Below are positions 8,428-16,623 of a stretch of 60,699 nucleotides of DNA, piece by piece. This DNA is from Nitrospiria bacterium (lineage in GTDB: Bacteria > Nitrospirota > Nitrospiria > DASWJH01), in contig DASWJH010000070.1 in assembly GCA_036397255.1 (NCBI GenBank), forward strand, positions 1-60,699, given 5' to 3'. A program made the translations under genes and the position numbers. The notes under the pieces are model-generated. The model made no database searches. It was not told where the DNA came from and saw only the letters and a list, made by a program, of their open reading frames with translations. How positions within the stretch are numbered: position 1 is the first letter of the stretch; each line of letters begins with the position of its first letter.

Positions 8428-8799
8428 TCACTGGGGAAACCCCTCCAGAGGGCCCGTTGTCATCCCTGGCCTCCCAGCATGACAGCGTGCGCAATTAACC
8501 GGTTTCCACGAAATGGTTCCATCATGGCATTTTCCGCAAAACTGTCCATCCACAATTTTTTTCATGTCGATATCGTTGGAGCCGGCCCTCATTTCAAAAA
8601 TGGCTGGATGACACACCTTACATTTAAACTCTGCCCGATGAATCCAATGGGGAAAAATCACGGGAGGCATCCCACGTTTTTCCGCTTTGCTGTTTAGAAC
8701 GATATCTCCATAATAACCCGCAACTTTTTTGCTGAAAAGAGCGGGAAGGGTGAAACAGGCCAGGATTAATAAAACGGCGAATATTATTTTATTTTTCAT
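8428..8799 (-). CDS. c7-type triheme cytochrome (small)
   Basis: A 123-residue protein: signal peptide (residues 1-28) followed almost directly by the triheme domain. Heme sites are CKVCH, CGKCH and CARCH. PPVIFPHWIH supplies histidines expected as distal heme ligands, and CHPAIFEMRAGSNDIDM is the family signature shared with the adjacent cytochrome. It lacks the long proline-rich linker of its neighbour, so the soluble and tethered forms may serve different sites. Transcribed from the promoter proposed at 8880-8908, away from the main + strand cluster. Confidence 0.9.
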   Translation of the reverse strand: MKNKIIFAVLLILACFTLPALFSKKVAGYYGDIVLNSKAEKRGMPPVIFPHWIHRAEFKCKVCHPAIFEMRAGSNDIDMKKIVDGQFCGKCHDGTISWKPVNCARCHAGRPGMTTGPLEGFPQ

Positions 8800-8879
8800 T
8801 CCGTATCCTTTTTCCTAAAATAACGCCAGAAGGTTTAGTAACGATCAAAAAAAAATAAGATGAAGGCACCATCCAAAAC

Positions 8880-8908
8880 ATTTTAAACGTAGTTACCATA
8901 GGGGTCAA
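8880..8908 (-). promoter_or_regulatory. Sigma-70-type promoter for the c7 cytochrome genes
   Basis: Reading the - strand: TTGACC (8908-8903), a 17-bp spacer, TAAAAT (8885-8880). Both boxes match the consensus at five of six positions. It lies about 80 bp before the start of the small c7 cytochrome gene. Confidence 0.6.
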
Positions 8909-9142
8909 GCATATGTCAATAAAAATCTGTTGAAGGGGTTGGCAAGAAAAAGGAGACTTTGGTTTTTTTAAAGAACCTGAGGGGAAAAGGTTTATGATTT
9001 GCATTTCTCTGAATCATTCAAGGAGATTTCATATAAATGAAAATAAACGGAGGGGGTTTTGGATTAAAAAAGAAAAAATTTACAGATAAATTGAAAAAAG
9101 GTTCGGTTGTGATCAAAAACCAAGTAAAAAAGAGATTTTTGC

Positions 9143-9170
9143 TTGACATAACCTCTTCATTTTTATTAAT
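9143..9170 (+). promoter_or_regulatory. Candidate sigma-70-type promoter for the + strand cytochrome cluster
   Basis: TTGACA at 9143-9148 is a perfect -35 box; ATTAAT at 9165-9170 after 16 bp is a four-of-six -10 box. The context CTTGACATAA recurs at 16556. It lies about 75 bp before the 5-heme cytochrome start. The rest of 8800-9244 has no gene. Confidence 0.45.
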
Positions 9171-9244
9171 TTAACCTTGAAAATAGCGGAGATAGGAGAA
9201 TTTTAAGTGCCTAATGCGTAATGGAGTTTACCCTTTGGTAGAAC

Positions 9245-10048
9245 ATGACCACTAGACGTCTATTTTTTATTTTATCCTGTTTGTTGATAACGGTGGGAGG
9301 GTCCTATTGGTCCGCACAGGGTAATTCCATTATACAATCACGGCACGATCTGACCTTTTTTAACCAACGGGGTTACGGAACGGACACCGGTCCCATGACC
9401 GGTGCTGCCTTTAACAATTATCAAGAAACCTGTATTTATTGTCACACCCCCCACAACGCCAGTCCCGTTGCCCCTCTGTGGAACCGTGAGTTGCCTGAAC
9501 TGACTGAATACCAAATGTATTCCAGTCCCAATTTTGATTCAAAGGTGGGGGTGGGTCCGGATGGGGTTTCGTTAGCATGTCTTTCCTGTCATGACGGGTC
9601 TGTTGCAGTAGATTCTGTACTAAATCCGCCTAAGTACCACGCTTTTGATGATTCGGGAACACATTACCGAATGAGCCTTGAAGGGCAATCCGGAAGTGAC
9701 AGTTGTGGGAAATGCCACAATCGCTCAGAGGGTGCCTATGGTGGGTTAAGCGGGGCCCACGACGCAACAATTCGGTATTTAACTAAAAATTTAAGAGATG
9801 ATCATCCGATTTCTATTAAATTTCCAACTTGGGACCTTGATCCCGGTTTTAATCAACCCATGATTCCAAAGGAAGACGGGGGCCGCATGTTTCCCAATGG
9901 GGTGCAGACTTTTGAAGGGGACAAGGTTCAGTGTGCCTCCTGCCACGATCCCCATGATCCCGATGAAAAGGATATGGAAGGGAGAGACCCGTTCCTTAGA
10001 GTTTCAAATAAAGGGAGCGCATTATGCTTAACCTGTCATTCAAAATAA
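9245..10048 (+). CDS. Five-heme exported cytochrome c, OmcE/OmcS-like pattern
   Basis: A 267-residue protein with an N-terminal signal peptide (cleavage around residue 26). Heme sites in order are CIYCH, CLSCH, CGKCH, CASCH and CLTCH; the last sits at the extreme C-terminus (CLTCHSK). Between them are signatures shared with the next cytochromes: CHTPHN...PLWNRELP, SPNFD, CLSCHDGS, LRDDHPISIKFP and CASCHDPHDP. This 'doubled CXXCH' layout, with a terminal CxxCHxK, is also that of the Geobacter OmcE/OmcS filament cytochromes, so an extracellular or outer-surface electron carrier is plausible; filament formation is inference. First gene of the + strand cluster. Confidence 0.85.
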   Translation: MTTRRLFFILSCLLITVGGSYWSAQGNSIIQSRHDLTFFNQRGYGTDTGPMTGAAFNNYQETCIYCHTPHNASPVAPLWNRELPELTEYQMYSSPNFDSKVGVGPDGVSLACLSCHDGSVAVDSVLNPPKYHAFDDSGTHYRMSLEGQSGSDSCGKCHNRSEGAYGGLSGAHDATIRYLTKNLRDDHPISIKFPTWDLDPGFNQPMIPKEDGGRMFPNGVQTFEGDKVQCASCHDPHDPDEKDMEGRDPFLRVSNKGSALCLTCHSK

Positions 10049-10105
10049 TGAAACATGGAAAAAACACAAAAGGGGAATAGAGTTTGTTTTAAAAAGAAAA
10101 AGGAA

Positions 10106-11209
10106 ATGAAACTTGAAATGAAAAAAAAGGTTTCTTTTATCATGGTCCTCCCTTTGATGGGTTTAATGGTAGGATGTGCCGGTACCCCAGCTCCCACCCG
10201 AGATATGGTTTGGCCTTTACCGCCGGATCCACCGCGGATTAAGTTTGTTAAAAGTATTACCTCTGCAGGTGAGGTTGGAAAAGAATCTTTTTTTGGAAAA
10301 ATTAAACGGGTATTGGTTGGAGGTGATCCCGAAGCCCGTTTGGTGAAGCCTTATGCGGTTCATGCGGATCAAGAGGGAAGAGTTTTTGTTGTCGATACAG
10401 GTTGGAGAAAGGTACTTGTATTCGACTACCCCAATGGAAGGTTTTTTATTATCGGTGTGGATGGACCTGGAATGCTCAGTGGGCCTGCAGGGGTGACGAC
10501 GGATTCGGAAGGCAATATTTATGTGGCGGATGGTCTACAAAGGCGGGTCGTGGTTTATGATCGGGAGGGGCAGTTTATTTACGCCATCGGAAAACGGGGC
10601 CAATTCGATCAACCTGTTGCCGTTGCGTTGAATGAACCCTTAGCCAGGATCTATGTTGTAGATCGAAAAAAACATAACCTACAGGTTTTTAAATTGGGAG
10701 ACGGGGAATTCCTGTTTGAAATCGGACAAAGGGGAACTGAAAAAGGGGAGTTTAATGTTCCCACCCATCTTTTTATTGATTCAACAGGAAGAATTTATGT
10801 AACGGATACCTTTAATTTCCGTGTTCAAATTTTTGAACCGGATGGCACCTTTGTGTCCACTTTTGGCGCCGTAGGAACCGCCTTTGGTCATTTTTCAAAA
10901 CCCAAAGGAATTGCGGTGGATAAGGAAGGGCATATTTATGTGGCGGATGCCGCATTTAACAATGTTCAAGTCTTTGATGATCAAGGCCGGTTGTTGCTCT
11001 TTTTTGGGGGCTTTGGTTACCAACCGGGACAGTTCTGGCTTCCGGCGGGAATGGATATTGATAACCAGAATCGGATTTATGTGGCTGATCAATATAATCA
11101 TCGGATCAATGTTTATCAATACATCAGTCAATCTGAGCCGACCTCTCAAGACCCTTCCAAAGAAAAAGAGAAAGCCCAGGTTGTTGATGAAATTCAAGAG
11201 GGATCATAA
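10106..11209 (+). CDS. NHL-repeat beta-propeller lipoprotein 1
   Basis: An exported lipoprotein (lipobox LMVGC) of about 367 residues. Starts at 10106 or 10118 place a normal signal peptide after an AAAAAGGAA ribosome site; an upstream start (10055) would add an unusually basic leader. Just after the lipidated cysteine is WPLPPDPPRIKF, a motif repeated in the second NHL protein. Six NHL-type blades follow, each with the pattern G-(I/V)-x-x-D-x-x-G-x-(I/L)-Y-V-(A/T)-D (for example GIAVDKEGHIYVADAAFNN). NHL propellers bind protein partners; in cytochrome clusters they may organise outer-membrane electron carriers. It sits between two cytochrome genes, and the next gene starts on its stop codon. 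Confidence 0.85.
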   Translation: MKLEMKKKVSFIMVLPLMGLMVGCAGTPAPTRDMVWPLPPDPPRIKFVKSITSAGEVGKESFFGKIKRVLVGGDPEARLVKPYAVHADQEGRVFVVDTGWRKVLVFDYPNGRFFIIGVDGPGMLSGPAGVTTDSEGNIYVADGLQRRVVVYDREGQFIYAIGKRGQFDQPVAVALNEPLARIYVVDRKKHNLQVFKLGDGEFLFEIGQRGTEKGEFNVPTHLFIDSTGRIYVTDTFNFRVQIFEPDGTFVSTFGAVGTAFGHFSKPKGIAVDKEGHIYVADAAFNNVQVFDDQGRLLLFFGGFGYQPGQFWLPAGMDIDNQNRIYVADQYNHRINVYQYISQSEPTSQDPSKEKEKAQVVDEIQEGS

Positions 11210-12345
11210 TGAAAACTTTTTTTGATTCATCTCAAAAATCCCAAACCCAGGGGATAAAAGGAAATCCGGTGAAAATAAAATTGGGAATTTTTGTTTCTGC
11301 TCTTTTGGTTTTTATTGGTGCGATTCCTTTTTTATTTGCATCCGAGGATGTCCGGCACACCAAACATAATTTGGCCGCCAATCCGGACATTAGGGCGTCC
11401 GATGGAACCATAAAACTGAGACAAGAAATCTGTGTTTTTTGCCATACCCCCCACGGTGGAAGAACCGACGTGGCGGGAGGAGCGGCTCCCCTTTGGAACC
11501 GCCGGATTCCGCCTGACCCCACACAAAACAGCAGTTATTACATTCCCTATTCCAGTCCTAACTTTGATGCAAAAGACACCACCAATACCCCCGGGAAACC
11601 CAAAGGGGTTTCTCTGGATTGCCTCTCTTGCCATGATGGGACCATTGGGTTTGACGCTTTGATTAACTTTCCAGGTTCAGGGGGATATTTTTCCGTCAAT
11701 AAAACCGGGTTTGGGTTTGGAGGCGCGGTGGGTACCGGGAACCTTACCTTAACAGGTCCTGCGGCCAATACCAGTTCTGTGGGGGATTCTACGAGTTTTA
11801 ATGAATTATTAAGGGATAGTACTGCGGGGGGATTCGCTTATTTTGAAAGCGATGGGGTTACTCCTTCGGGAATTTCAGGTGCGGCCCCTTTTCCAAACTT
11901 AACCACGGATTTATCAGATGATCATCCCATTAGCATGGCCATTCCCTGCGGAACCGATCCCCAATTTAATGAGATTTGCATAGGGATTGCGAGCAAGGGA
12001 GGGAGGATCCAAGGGACCAACTCCGTGATGTGGATCTCCCGGGATCCTAGTGGCGGAGGAAATTACCCCCTTCCCACGGATAAAAGTGACCGGCTTAGGG
12101 CATACCCTTCAAACCCTCAAAATTTAAATGAACCGTATATTGAATGCGCTTCATGTCACAACCCCCATGAAGCAAGTGGTAACCCCAATTATCCCTCGGG
12201 TCAACCGCCCGCAAACGTGGATCCCCTTGTGGAACCAAGGTCGGTAAACAATTCCCTCTTTCTTCGAATGGCGTCTTATGTTGGAGCAAACAACCAAGAC
12301 CGAAACAGGGGGAGTCTTGTTTGTCTTTCATGTCATGCGAAGTAG
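11209..12345 (+). CDS. Four-heme exported cytochrome c, OmcE/OmcS-like pattern
   Basis: A 378-residue protein with a basic N-terminus and signal peptide (cleavage near residue 45, ...PFLFA-SEDV). Four heme sites: CVFCH, CLSCH, CASCH and a C-terminal CLSCHAK. VRHTKHNLA, CVFCHTPHGG, APLWNRRIPP, SPNFDAKD, CLSCHDGTIGFDA, LSDDHPISMAIP and CASCHNPHEA match both the 5-heme cytochrome and the large one downstream. Long glycine/serine/asparagine-rich spacers separate the heme pairs. ATG overlaps the NHL gene stop by one base (TAATG). A hairpin with T-tract follows the gene. Confidence 0.87.
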   Translation: MKTFFDSSQKSQTQGIKGNPVKIKLGIFVSALLVFIGAIPFLFASEDVRHTKHNLAANPDIRASDGTIKLRQEICVFCHTPHGGRTDVAGGAAPLWNRRIPPDPTQNSSYYIPYSSPNFDAKDTTNTPGKPKGVSLDCLSCHDGTIGFDALINFPGSGGYFSVNKTGFGFGGAVGTGNLTLTGPAANTSSVGDSTSFNELLRDSTAGGFAYFESDGVTPSGISGAAPFPNLTTDLSDDHPISMAIPCGTDPQFNEICIGIASKGGRIQGTNSVMWISRDPSGGGNYPLPTDKSDRLRAYPSNPQNLNEPYIECASCHNPHEASGNPNYPSGQPPANVDPLVEPRSVNNSLFLRMASYVGANNQDRNRGSLVCLSCHAK

Positions 12346-12372
12346 GGAGCAGTGATCGGATTTTTACAGTGT

Positions 12373-12405
12373 GGGTAGGGGTAAGTGTACTCTACCCTCT
12401 TTTTG
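12373..12405 (+). terminator. Intercistronic rho-independent terminator or attenuator
   Basis: GGGTAG (12373-12378) pairs with CTACCC (12392-12397) around a 13-base loop, followed by TCTTTTTG. It lies between the 4-heme cytochrome and the parvulin gene, so it probably lowers expression of the downstream genes relative to the cytochromes. Confidence 0.55.
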
Positions 12406-12437
12406 TATAAAAAGGGTTCATTAGAAAGGGGATTCTT

Positions 12438-13454
12438 GTGGGAAAAGCCATAGGGATTTTAATCCTGTTTTTCCCATTGTTTTTTTCCTGTCATGTGTTA
12501 ACAGAAAAAAAAAGATCTCAAGGGGAGGTACTAGGAAATGGTTCACATCAAGATCAGGAACAAATAATGGCTACCGTAGATGGCGTTTCCATCACTTCCC
12601 AACATGTGAAGGGGATGGAGCGGGAACTTCTTCCTCAATTTTCCGGTCACCAACATCTCTCCGATGAAAGAATGGGAGCGGTAAAAAAAAGGGCCCTGGT
12701 CGATTTAATTCAAAAAGAATTGATTTTCCAAGAAGGCAAACGTTTGGGGATTAAGGTTTCATTAGAGGAGATTTCCCATGAGGTTTCAAAAATTGAAAAC
12801 CGGTTTCCCTCCGCCAAGGCTTTTGATGAACGCTTGGTTTTAGAAAATTTAACCGAAAATGAAATCCACAGAGGGGTTGAGCGTTTTTTATTAATACAAA
12901 AAACCCTTCAACAGGAAATTGAAAAGAAAATTTCCTTTGATGAAGAGGATTTGGAGCACTATTACCGGGATCATCCGGAGAAGTTTGTGTTACCCGAACA
13001 GATTAGGATCCGGCAGATTTTGTTAGGTGTTCTACCGTCAGCTTCCACCGAGGATTGGGAAAATACTCAACAGACTGCGATGAAACTCATTCAGAAAATC
13101 AATGAAGGTGAAGACTTTGAGGCCCTTGCTCAGGTTTATTCTGATGATGGGCAGACCCGGGATAAAGGAGGAGACCTTGGATGGGTACACCGGGGCCAAA
13201 TGAGCTTAAGGGAGGTGGAAGAAATTGCGTATCGGTTAAAGGTGGGGGAAACCAGCGATCCGATTCGGACTTTATACGGCTACTTTATTATCCGGGTAGA
13301 AGAAGTAATGCCTCAGCGTCAGCTTCAATATTTGGAAATTAACAAAGGTTTACTTAAAGAAGAACTTAAGCGTTCGGCCATAGAAAGGCGAAAGGAGAAA
13401 TGGTTGAAGGGGCTACAAGAGAAAACAGAGATTAAATTATTCATTCCTCAATAG
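12438..13454 (+). CDS. SurA/PrsA-like peptidyl-prolyl isomerase (parvulin), probable lipoprotein
   Basis: A 338-residue exported folding factor. GTG start with GAAAGGGG upstream. The signal sequence ends in LFFSC, a plausible lipobox. Residues about 43-170 form a SurA-type N-terminal chaperone domain (LVDLIQKELIFQEGKRLGIKVS). Residues about 180-285 form the parvulin domain: IRIRQILLGV, ALAQVYSDDGQTRDKGGDLGW and GYFIIRVEE are diagnostic. It should assist folding or secretion of envelope proteins, most obviously the beta-barrel protein encoded next or the multiheme cytochromes around it. Parvulin genes are a regular part of extracellular cytochrome clusters. Confidence 0.87.
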   Translation: MGKAIGILILFFPLFFSCHVLTEKKRSQGEVLGNGSHQDQEQIMATVDGVSITSQHVKGMERELLPQFSGHQHLSDERMGAVKKRALVDLIQKELIFQEGKRLGIKVSLEEISHEVSKIENRFPSAKAFDERLVLENLTENEIHRGVERFLLIQKTLQQEIEKKISFDEEDLEHYYRDHPEKFVLPEQIRIRQILLGVLPSASTEDWENTQQTAMKLIQKINEGEDFEALAQVYSDDGQTRDKGGDLGWVHRGQMSLREVEEIAYRLKVGETSDPIRTLYGYFIIRVEEVMPQRQLQYLEINKGLLKEELKRSAIERRKEKWLKGLQEKTEIKLFIPQ

Positions 13455-13469
13455 ATGTTCATGCCAGGG

Positions 13470-13598
13470 GGGTTGGGCGTTGCCGATTCCTAAGCAGGGT
13501 AGAAAGGTTGATTCCCCTTTGCTGGATCAAGATCAGGTTCTATTGAAAGCAGTGCCATATATTCACTCTTTCTGACCGATCGGTTAAGGGAACCCTGC
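13470..13598 (+). ncRNA. Candidate structured RNA / leader element upstream of the beta-barrel gene
   Basis: The gap holds two mutually exclusive closing helices. One pairs GCAGGGT (13494-13500) with ACCCTGC (13592-13598), seven perfect base pairs. The other pairs GGGTT (13470-13474) with AACCC (13591-13595) and GCCGAT (13482-13487) with ATCGGT (13579-13584). Inside are a hairpin AAAGG/CCTTT (13503-13507, 13516-13520) and a hairpin GAAAGCAGTG/CACTCTTTC (13545-13554, 13564-13572). It ends 25 bp before the barrel start codon. I could not assign it to a known family; strand is inferred from the downstream gene. Confidence 0.4.
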
Positions 13599-13622
13599 AA
13601 AAAAAAGGTTGAATGAAGAGGT

Positions 13623-15434
13623 ATGTCGATTTCCTCCATATTCCGGTTACAGTGGATTCGTGTTCTGGCCTGTGTAATTATTTTTCTATTTTTGCATTTC
13701 CAGAAGGCTCAGAGTCGTGTCTTGAATTTGGGAGGGTCCGCTGAATTAATTTATTCGAGTTCTTGGACAGAACAAAATTCTGAGGAAACCCAAGTTGAAA
13801 CTCTTCAGCAACGATACCATTTAGGAAATACCGGAGATCTCTGGGACCCCCGTCTCGGAACCTTTCATCTCAGTGGGACCTTTTTGGATTTAAAAAGTTA
13901 TGGGGATGGGAGCAACAGTGATCTGGAAATTTTGGATTTTAATAGTTCTGCCAACCTTTTCCCGCGCCTTTTTCCGTTAACCCTATATGCCCAACGGGTG
14001 GCCAGTGATAATGAAACCAGTGTCATTACAAAAGATACCCGAACGACCTATGGTTTAAACTGGGTCCTCCCTTTAAGGAATTTCCCAACCCTCCGTCTTA
14101 ATTTACAACAATCGGACCTGGAGAGTGATTTTTCTCCAAACAGTACTTCCCGGTTTATTAATCTCACCGGGGATGGAAAATACCGCCAAATGAACATCAG
14201 GGCCAGTACCCAATATACCGAACTGGAGGTTGACGGGAGTTCCTCTCACGACAGCTATAGCCTGAACCTCAATATGGACGGGCCTTTGGATCTTTCGGAA
14301 ACCTTGACCCTGAATGCTTTTGCCACCTATGCCAACCGCGGAGGGACACCGGTTGGAGGCCTAGGAACCTTTCAGGAGAGGGGAGTCGGGTTATCTCTAT
14401 TTCACCGTCCGACGTTAAACTTTAATCAAAGTGCCAGTTATAGTTTTTATGATACCCCGTCCAATGTGACCTTTCAACGCCATGTGATTAACTATGGGGC
14501 AAACGGAAGGCCCACCACGAATACGGACCTGGGGGGTAATCTTCGGTTTTTGCGTTTCGAAATTGATGATGTTGAAATCAATTCCTTATTCACGAATCTT
14601 CATGGTTCCTGGAGACCTCTATTTGGTCTGAATATTTCTCCCTCCTTATCGGGGGGGCTTACCGACACCAGAGGGGCTTCCCAATCGGATGTTAAATTCG
14701 AAAGGATCAATGTGGTAGTGAGTTACCTTCGGTCTTTATGGGATTTTATTCGATGGAATTCAGCCGTGACCTCGGGTCTGGGAATAAATTGGACCGAGGG
14801 AGGTGGGGCCTCAACACGGACCTGGGACTTTCCTTTAAATTTTTCCACCACCTGGGATAATTTGGATTACCGGTATGTTTATGTCGCATTAACCTATAAT
14901 TATTATTTCATTAGGGCAGGCGGTACCGGAGAAATCACTGATAAGACCCAGGACCATCACGTTCAATTTACGGCCAACAGTCGTTATTTTCGAAATTTAT
15001 TATTTCGGGGGGATAATCTCTTTTTAGAATACCTGCAAAGTTTTACCGTTCGGAAAGGTGGATTGGTAAAAGAACATACGTTTCTCACCAATCTTCAGGC
15101 CACCTATTATCTCCCCCGGGGGGTAACCGTTAAAAGTGGGTTCAACCATTTAGATATTTCCGGAACCCCGGGCCAGGTTTCCGATTCCGTTTTTAGTGAA
15201 TTGCAATGGAATACCGTTGTTTTGCGCTCCCTTTCGGTGGTGTCTTCGGTCCGTCAAACCTGGCAGTTTAATGAGTATGCTGAAGATGTGGAAACACTTT
15301 CAGGAAATGCGACACTGGGGTACCAAATTGGATTGGTTTCTTTAAGTGCCCAATATACGGTTTACTTAAATGAGACCGATACCTCCGATATATTAACCCA
15401 AACGGTTTATTTGAGAGCGGTGAGACCTTTTTAA
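13623..15434 (+). CDS. Outer-membrane beta-barrel protein (possible porin of a cytochrome conduit)
   Basis: A 603-residue exported protein with a signal peptide (residues 1-31, ...FQKAQS). The mature chain is built of alternating polar/hydrophobic strands with aromatic girdles throughout (for example NMDGPLDLSETLTLNAFATY, FLRFEIDDVEINSLF, LDYRYVYVALTYNYYFIR) and ends in VYLRAVRPF; a terminal phenylalanine is the outer-membrane insertion signal. No cysteines or heme sites are seen. I recognise no named family. Its place between cytochrome and NHL genes matches the porin partner of porin-cytochrome conduits, in which a barrel sheathes a multiheme cytochrome. Stop is directly followed by the next ATG. 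Confidence 0.75.
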   Translation: MSISSIFRLQWIRVLACVIIFLFLHFQKAQSRVLNLGGSAELIYSSSWTEQNSEETQVETLQQRYHLGNTGDLWDPRLGTFHLSGTFLDLKSYGDGSNSDLEILDFNSSANLFPRLFPLTLYAQRVASDNETSVITKDTRTTYGLNWVLPLRNFPTLRLNLQQSDLESDFSPNSTSRFINLTGDGKYRQMNIRASTQYTELEVDGSSSHDSYSLNLNMDGPLDLSETLTLNAFATYANRGGTPVGGLGTFQERGVGLSLFHRPTLNFNQSASYSFYDTPSNVTFQRHVINYGANGRPTTNTDLGGNLRFLRFEIDDVEINSLFTNLHGSWRPLFGLNISPSLSGGLTDTRGASQSDVKFERINVVVSYLRSLWDFIRWNSAVTSGLGINWTEGGGASTRTWDFPLNFSTTWDNLDYRYVYVALTYNYYFIRAGGTGEITDKTQDHHVQFTANSRYFRNLLFRGDNLFLEYLQSFTVRKGGLVKEHTFLTNLQATYYLPRGVTVKSGFNHLDISGTPGQVSDSVFSELQWNTVVLRSLSVVSSVRQTWQFNEYAEDVETLSGNATLGYQIGLVSLSAQYTVYLNETDTSDILTQTVYLRAVRPF

Positions 15435-16484
15435 ATGAAAAAAATTTTCCTGGAAAATGCCCAAGGGTTTTTTTTAATAGGGTTTTCCCTTTTAGGGATC
15501 TTCCTTTCGGCTTGCGGGGCACCGGTAACAAAAGAAAGGGTCACGTTGGAATGGCCTTTTCCTCCGGACCCACCCAGGATTGCCTATGAACAAAGTCTTT
15601 CCTCCATTAGGGATTTGGAACCAGCCCCATCTTTTTTTAGGAGATTGGGAAATCTCCTTTTTGGAAAAGAAGAGGTTCCTGTTTTGGTCCGTCCTTTTTC
15701 ACTCTGTGCAGAAGGAGGAAAACTTTATGTTGGGGATACAGGTCTACAGGTTGTTCATATTTTTAACTTGAAAACCAAGGAATATAAACAGGTATTTCGG
15801 TTGAAGGATCCCTACCGGATCCTTTCCCCTGTTGGCGTGACGGTTGATTCCAAGGGGAATCTGTTTGTTTCCGATTCTGAATGGAACAAAATCTTTGTTT
15901 TTAATCCGGAAGGAAAATTCCTTCGTGAATTTGTTGAGGAAGGGGAAGTAGGTCGTGTTGCAGGAATTGTCTATAATCCTTTGAACGATTTCGTTTATGT
16001 TTCCGATACCGTTGATCACCGTGTGGTGGCCTATTCCTTAGAAGGGAAAAAACAATTTCAATTTGGCCATCGCGGGGGGCAAGCGGGAAGTTTTAATTTT
16101 CCGACCCATTTAGCGGTCAATAAAGTCAGTGGGGAAATTTATGTAACCGATTCAATGAATTTCCGGGTTCAGCATTTTGGACCGGATGGAAAATTTTTAT
16201 CAACTTTTGGTTCATTGGGTCGAACCATAGGCAGTTTTTCCAAACCCAAGGGAGTGGCTTTAGATACTCAGGGGCTAATTTATGTGGTTGATGGGATCTA
16301 TGATACGGTTCAACTGTTTAATGCCAAGGGAGCCTTATTAATGAATTTTGGAATCAGTGGCATTAAGCCCGGGCAGTTTTGGCTCCCTGCGGGGATTGCC
16401 ATTGATGAGGAAAATCGGATTTTTGTTGCGGATACGTTTAATTTCCGGGTGCAAATATTTAAATTTTTAGATTCCAGCGGATAG
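15435..16484 (+). CDS. NHL-repeat beta-propeller lipoprotein 2
   Basis: A 349-residue lipoprotein (LSAC lipobox at about residues 24-27), paralogous to the NHL protein at 10106. It repeats the post-lipobox motif as WPFPPDPPRIAYE and the order of blades, ending with GQFWLPAGIAIDEENRIFVADTFNFRVQIFKF, where the first protein has GQFWLPAGMDIDNQNRIYVADQYNHRINVYQY. The gene begins immediately after the barrel stop codon (TAA-ATG), so the two proteins are probably made in equal amounts and may form an outer-membrane complex. GAGGCGTTTATACCTC followed by a T-rich stretch (16532-16555) downstream is a weak terminator-like hairpin. Confidence 0.85.
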   Translation: MKKIFLENAQGFFLIGFSLLGIFLSACGAPVTKERVTLEWPFPPDPPRIAYEQSLSSIRDLEPAPSFFRRLGNLLFGKEEVPVLVRPFSLCAEGGKLYVGDTGLQVVHIFNLKTKEYKQVFRLKDPYRILSPVGVTVDSKGNLFVSDSEWNKIFVFNPEGKFLREFVEEGEVGRVAGIVYNPLNDFVYVSDTVDHRVVAYSLEGKKQFQFGHRGGQAGSFNFPTHLAVNKVSGEIYVTDSMNFRVQHFGPDGKFLSTFGSLGRTIGSFSKPKGVALDTQGLIYVVDGIYDTVQLFNAKGALLMNFGISGIKPGQFWLPAGIAIDEENRIFVADTFNFRVQIFKFLDSSG

Positions 16485-16556
16485 TTGGGTTTGAAATTTT
16501 GGTTCCAAGTTTGTTTAGAAAAGAACGCGTTGAGGCGTTTATACCTCTGGTTTTTC

Positions 16557-16586
16557 TTGACATAAGAGACCGTGTTTGATTAAAGT
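16557..16586 (+). promoter_or_regulatory. Candidate internal promoter before the large cytochrome gene
   Basis: TTGACA at 16557-16562 with TTAAAG or TAAAGT 17-18 bp later. The -35 context CTTGACATAA is the same as at 9142. If real, it places the transcription start near 16592 and rules out the upstream TTG (16576) as the cytochrome start. Confidence 0.4.
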
Positions 16587-16623
16587 AAAATTAAATTCTC
16601 GAGGAGAAAAGGGGCAAGAGTCA

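Noticed and set aside
8789-9004. 71-residue - strand ORF upstream of the c7 cytochrome
   Set aside because: It covers the promoter region and would end inside the cytochrome start; no family features.
9005-9244. GEMM/c-di-GMP riboswitch ahead of the cytochrome genes
   Set aside because: The GEMM core words (GGACGCAAAGCC and the CACGCACAGGG region) are absent here and in the other intergenic gaps examined.
13494-13598. Thiamine pyrophosphate riboswitch-like words on the - strand (ACCTGATCTTGATC...AAAGGGGAA)
   Set aside because: The diagnostic CUGAGA is missing, the P5 region is shortened, and the - strand reads into the 3' end of an oppositely oriented gene.
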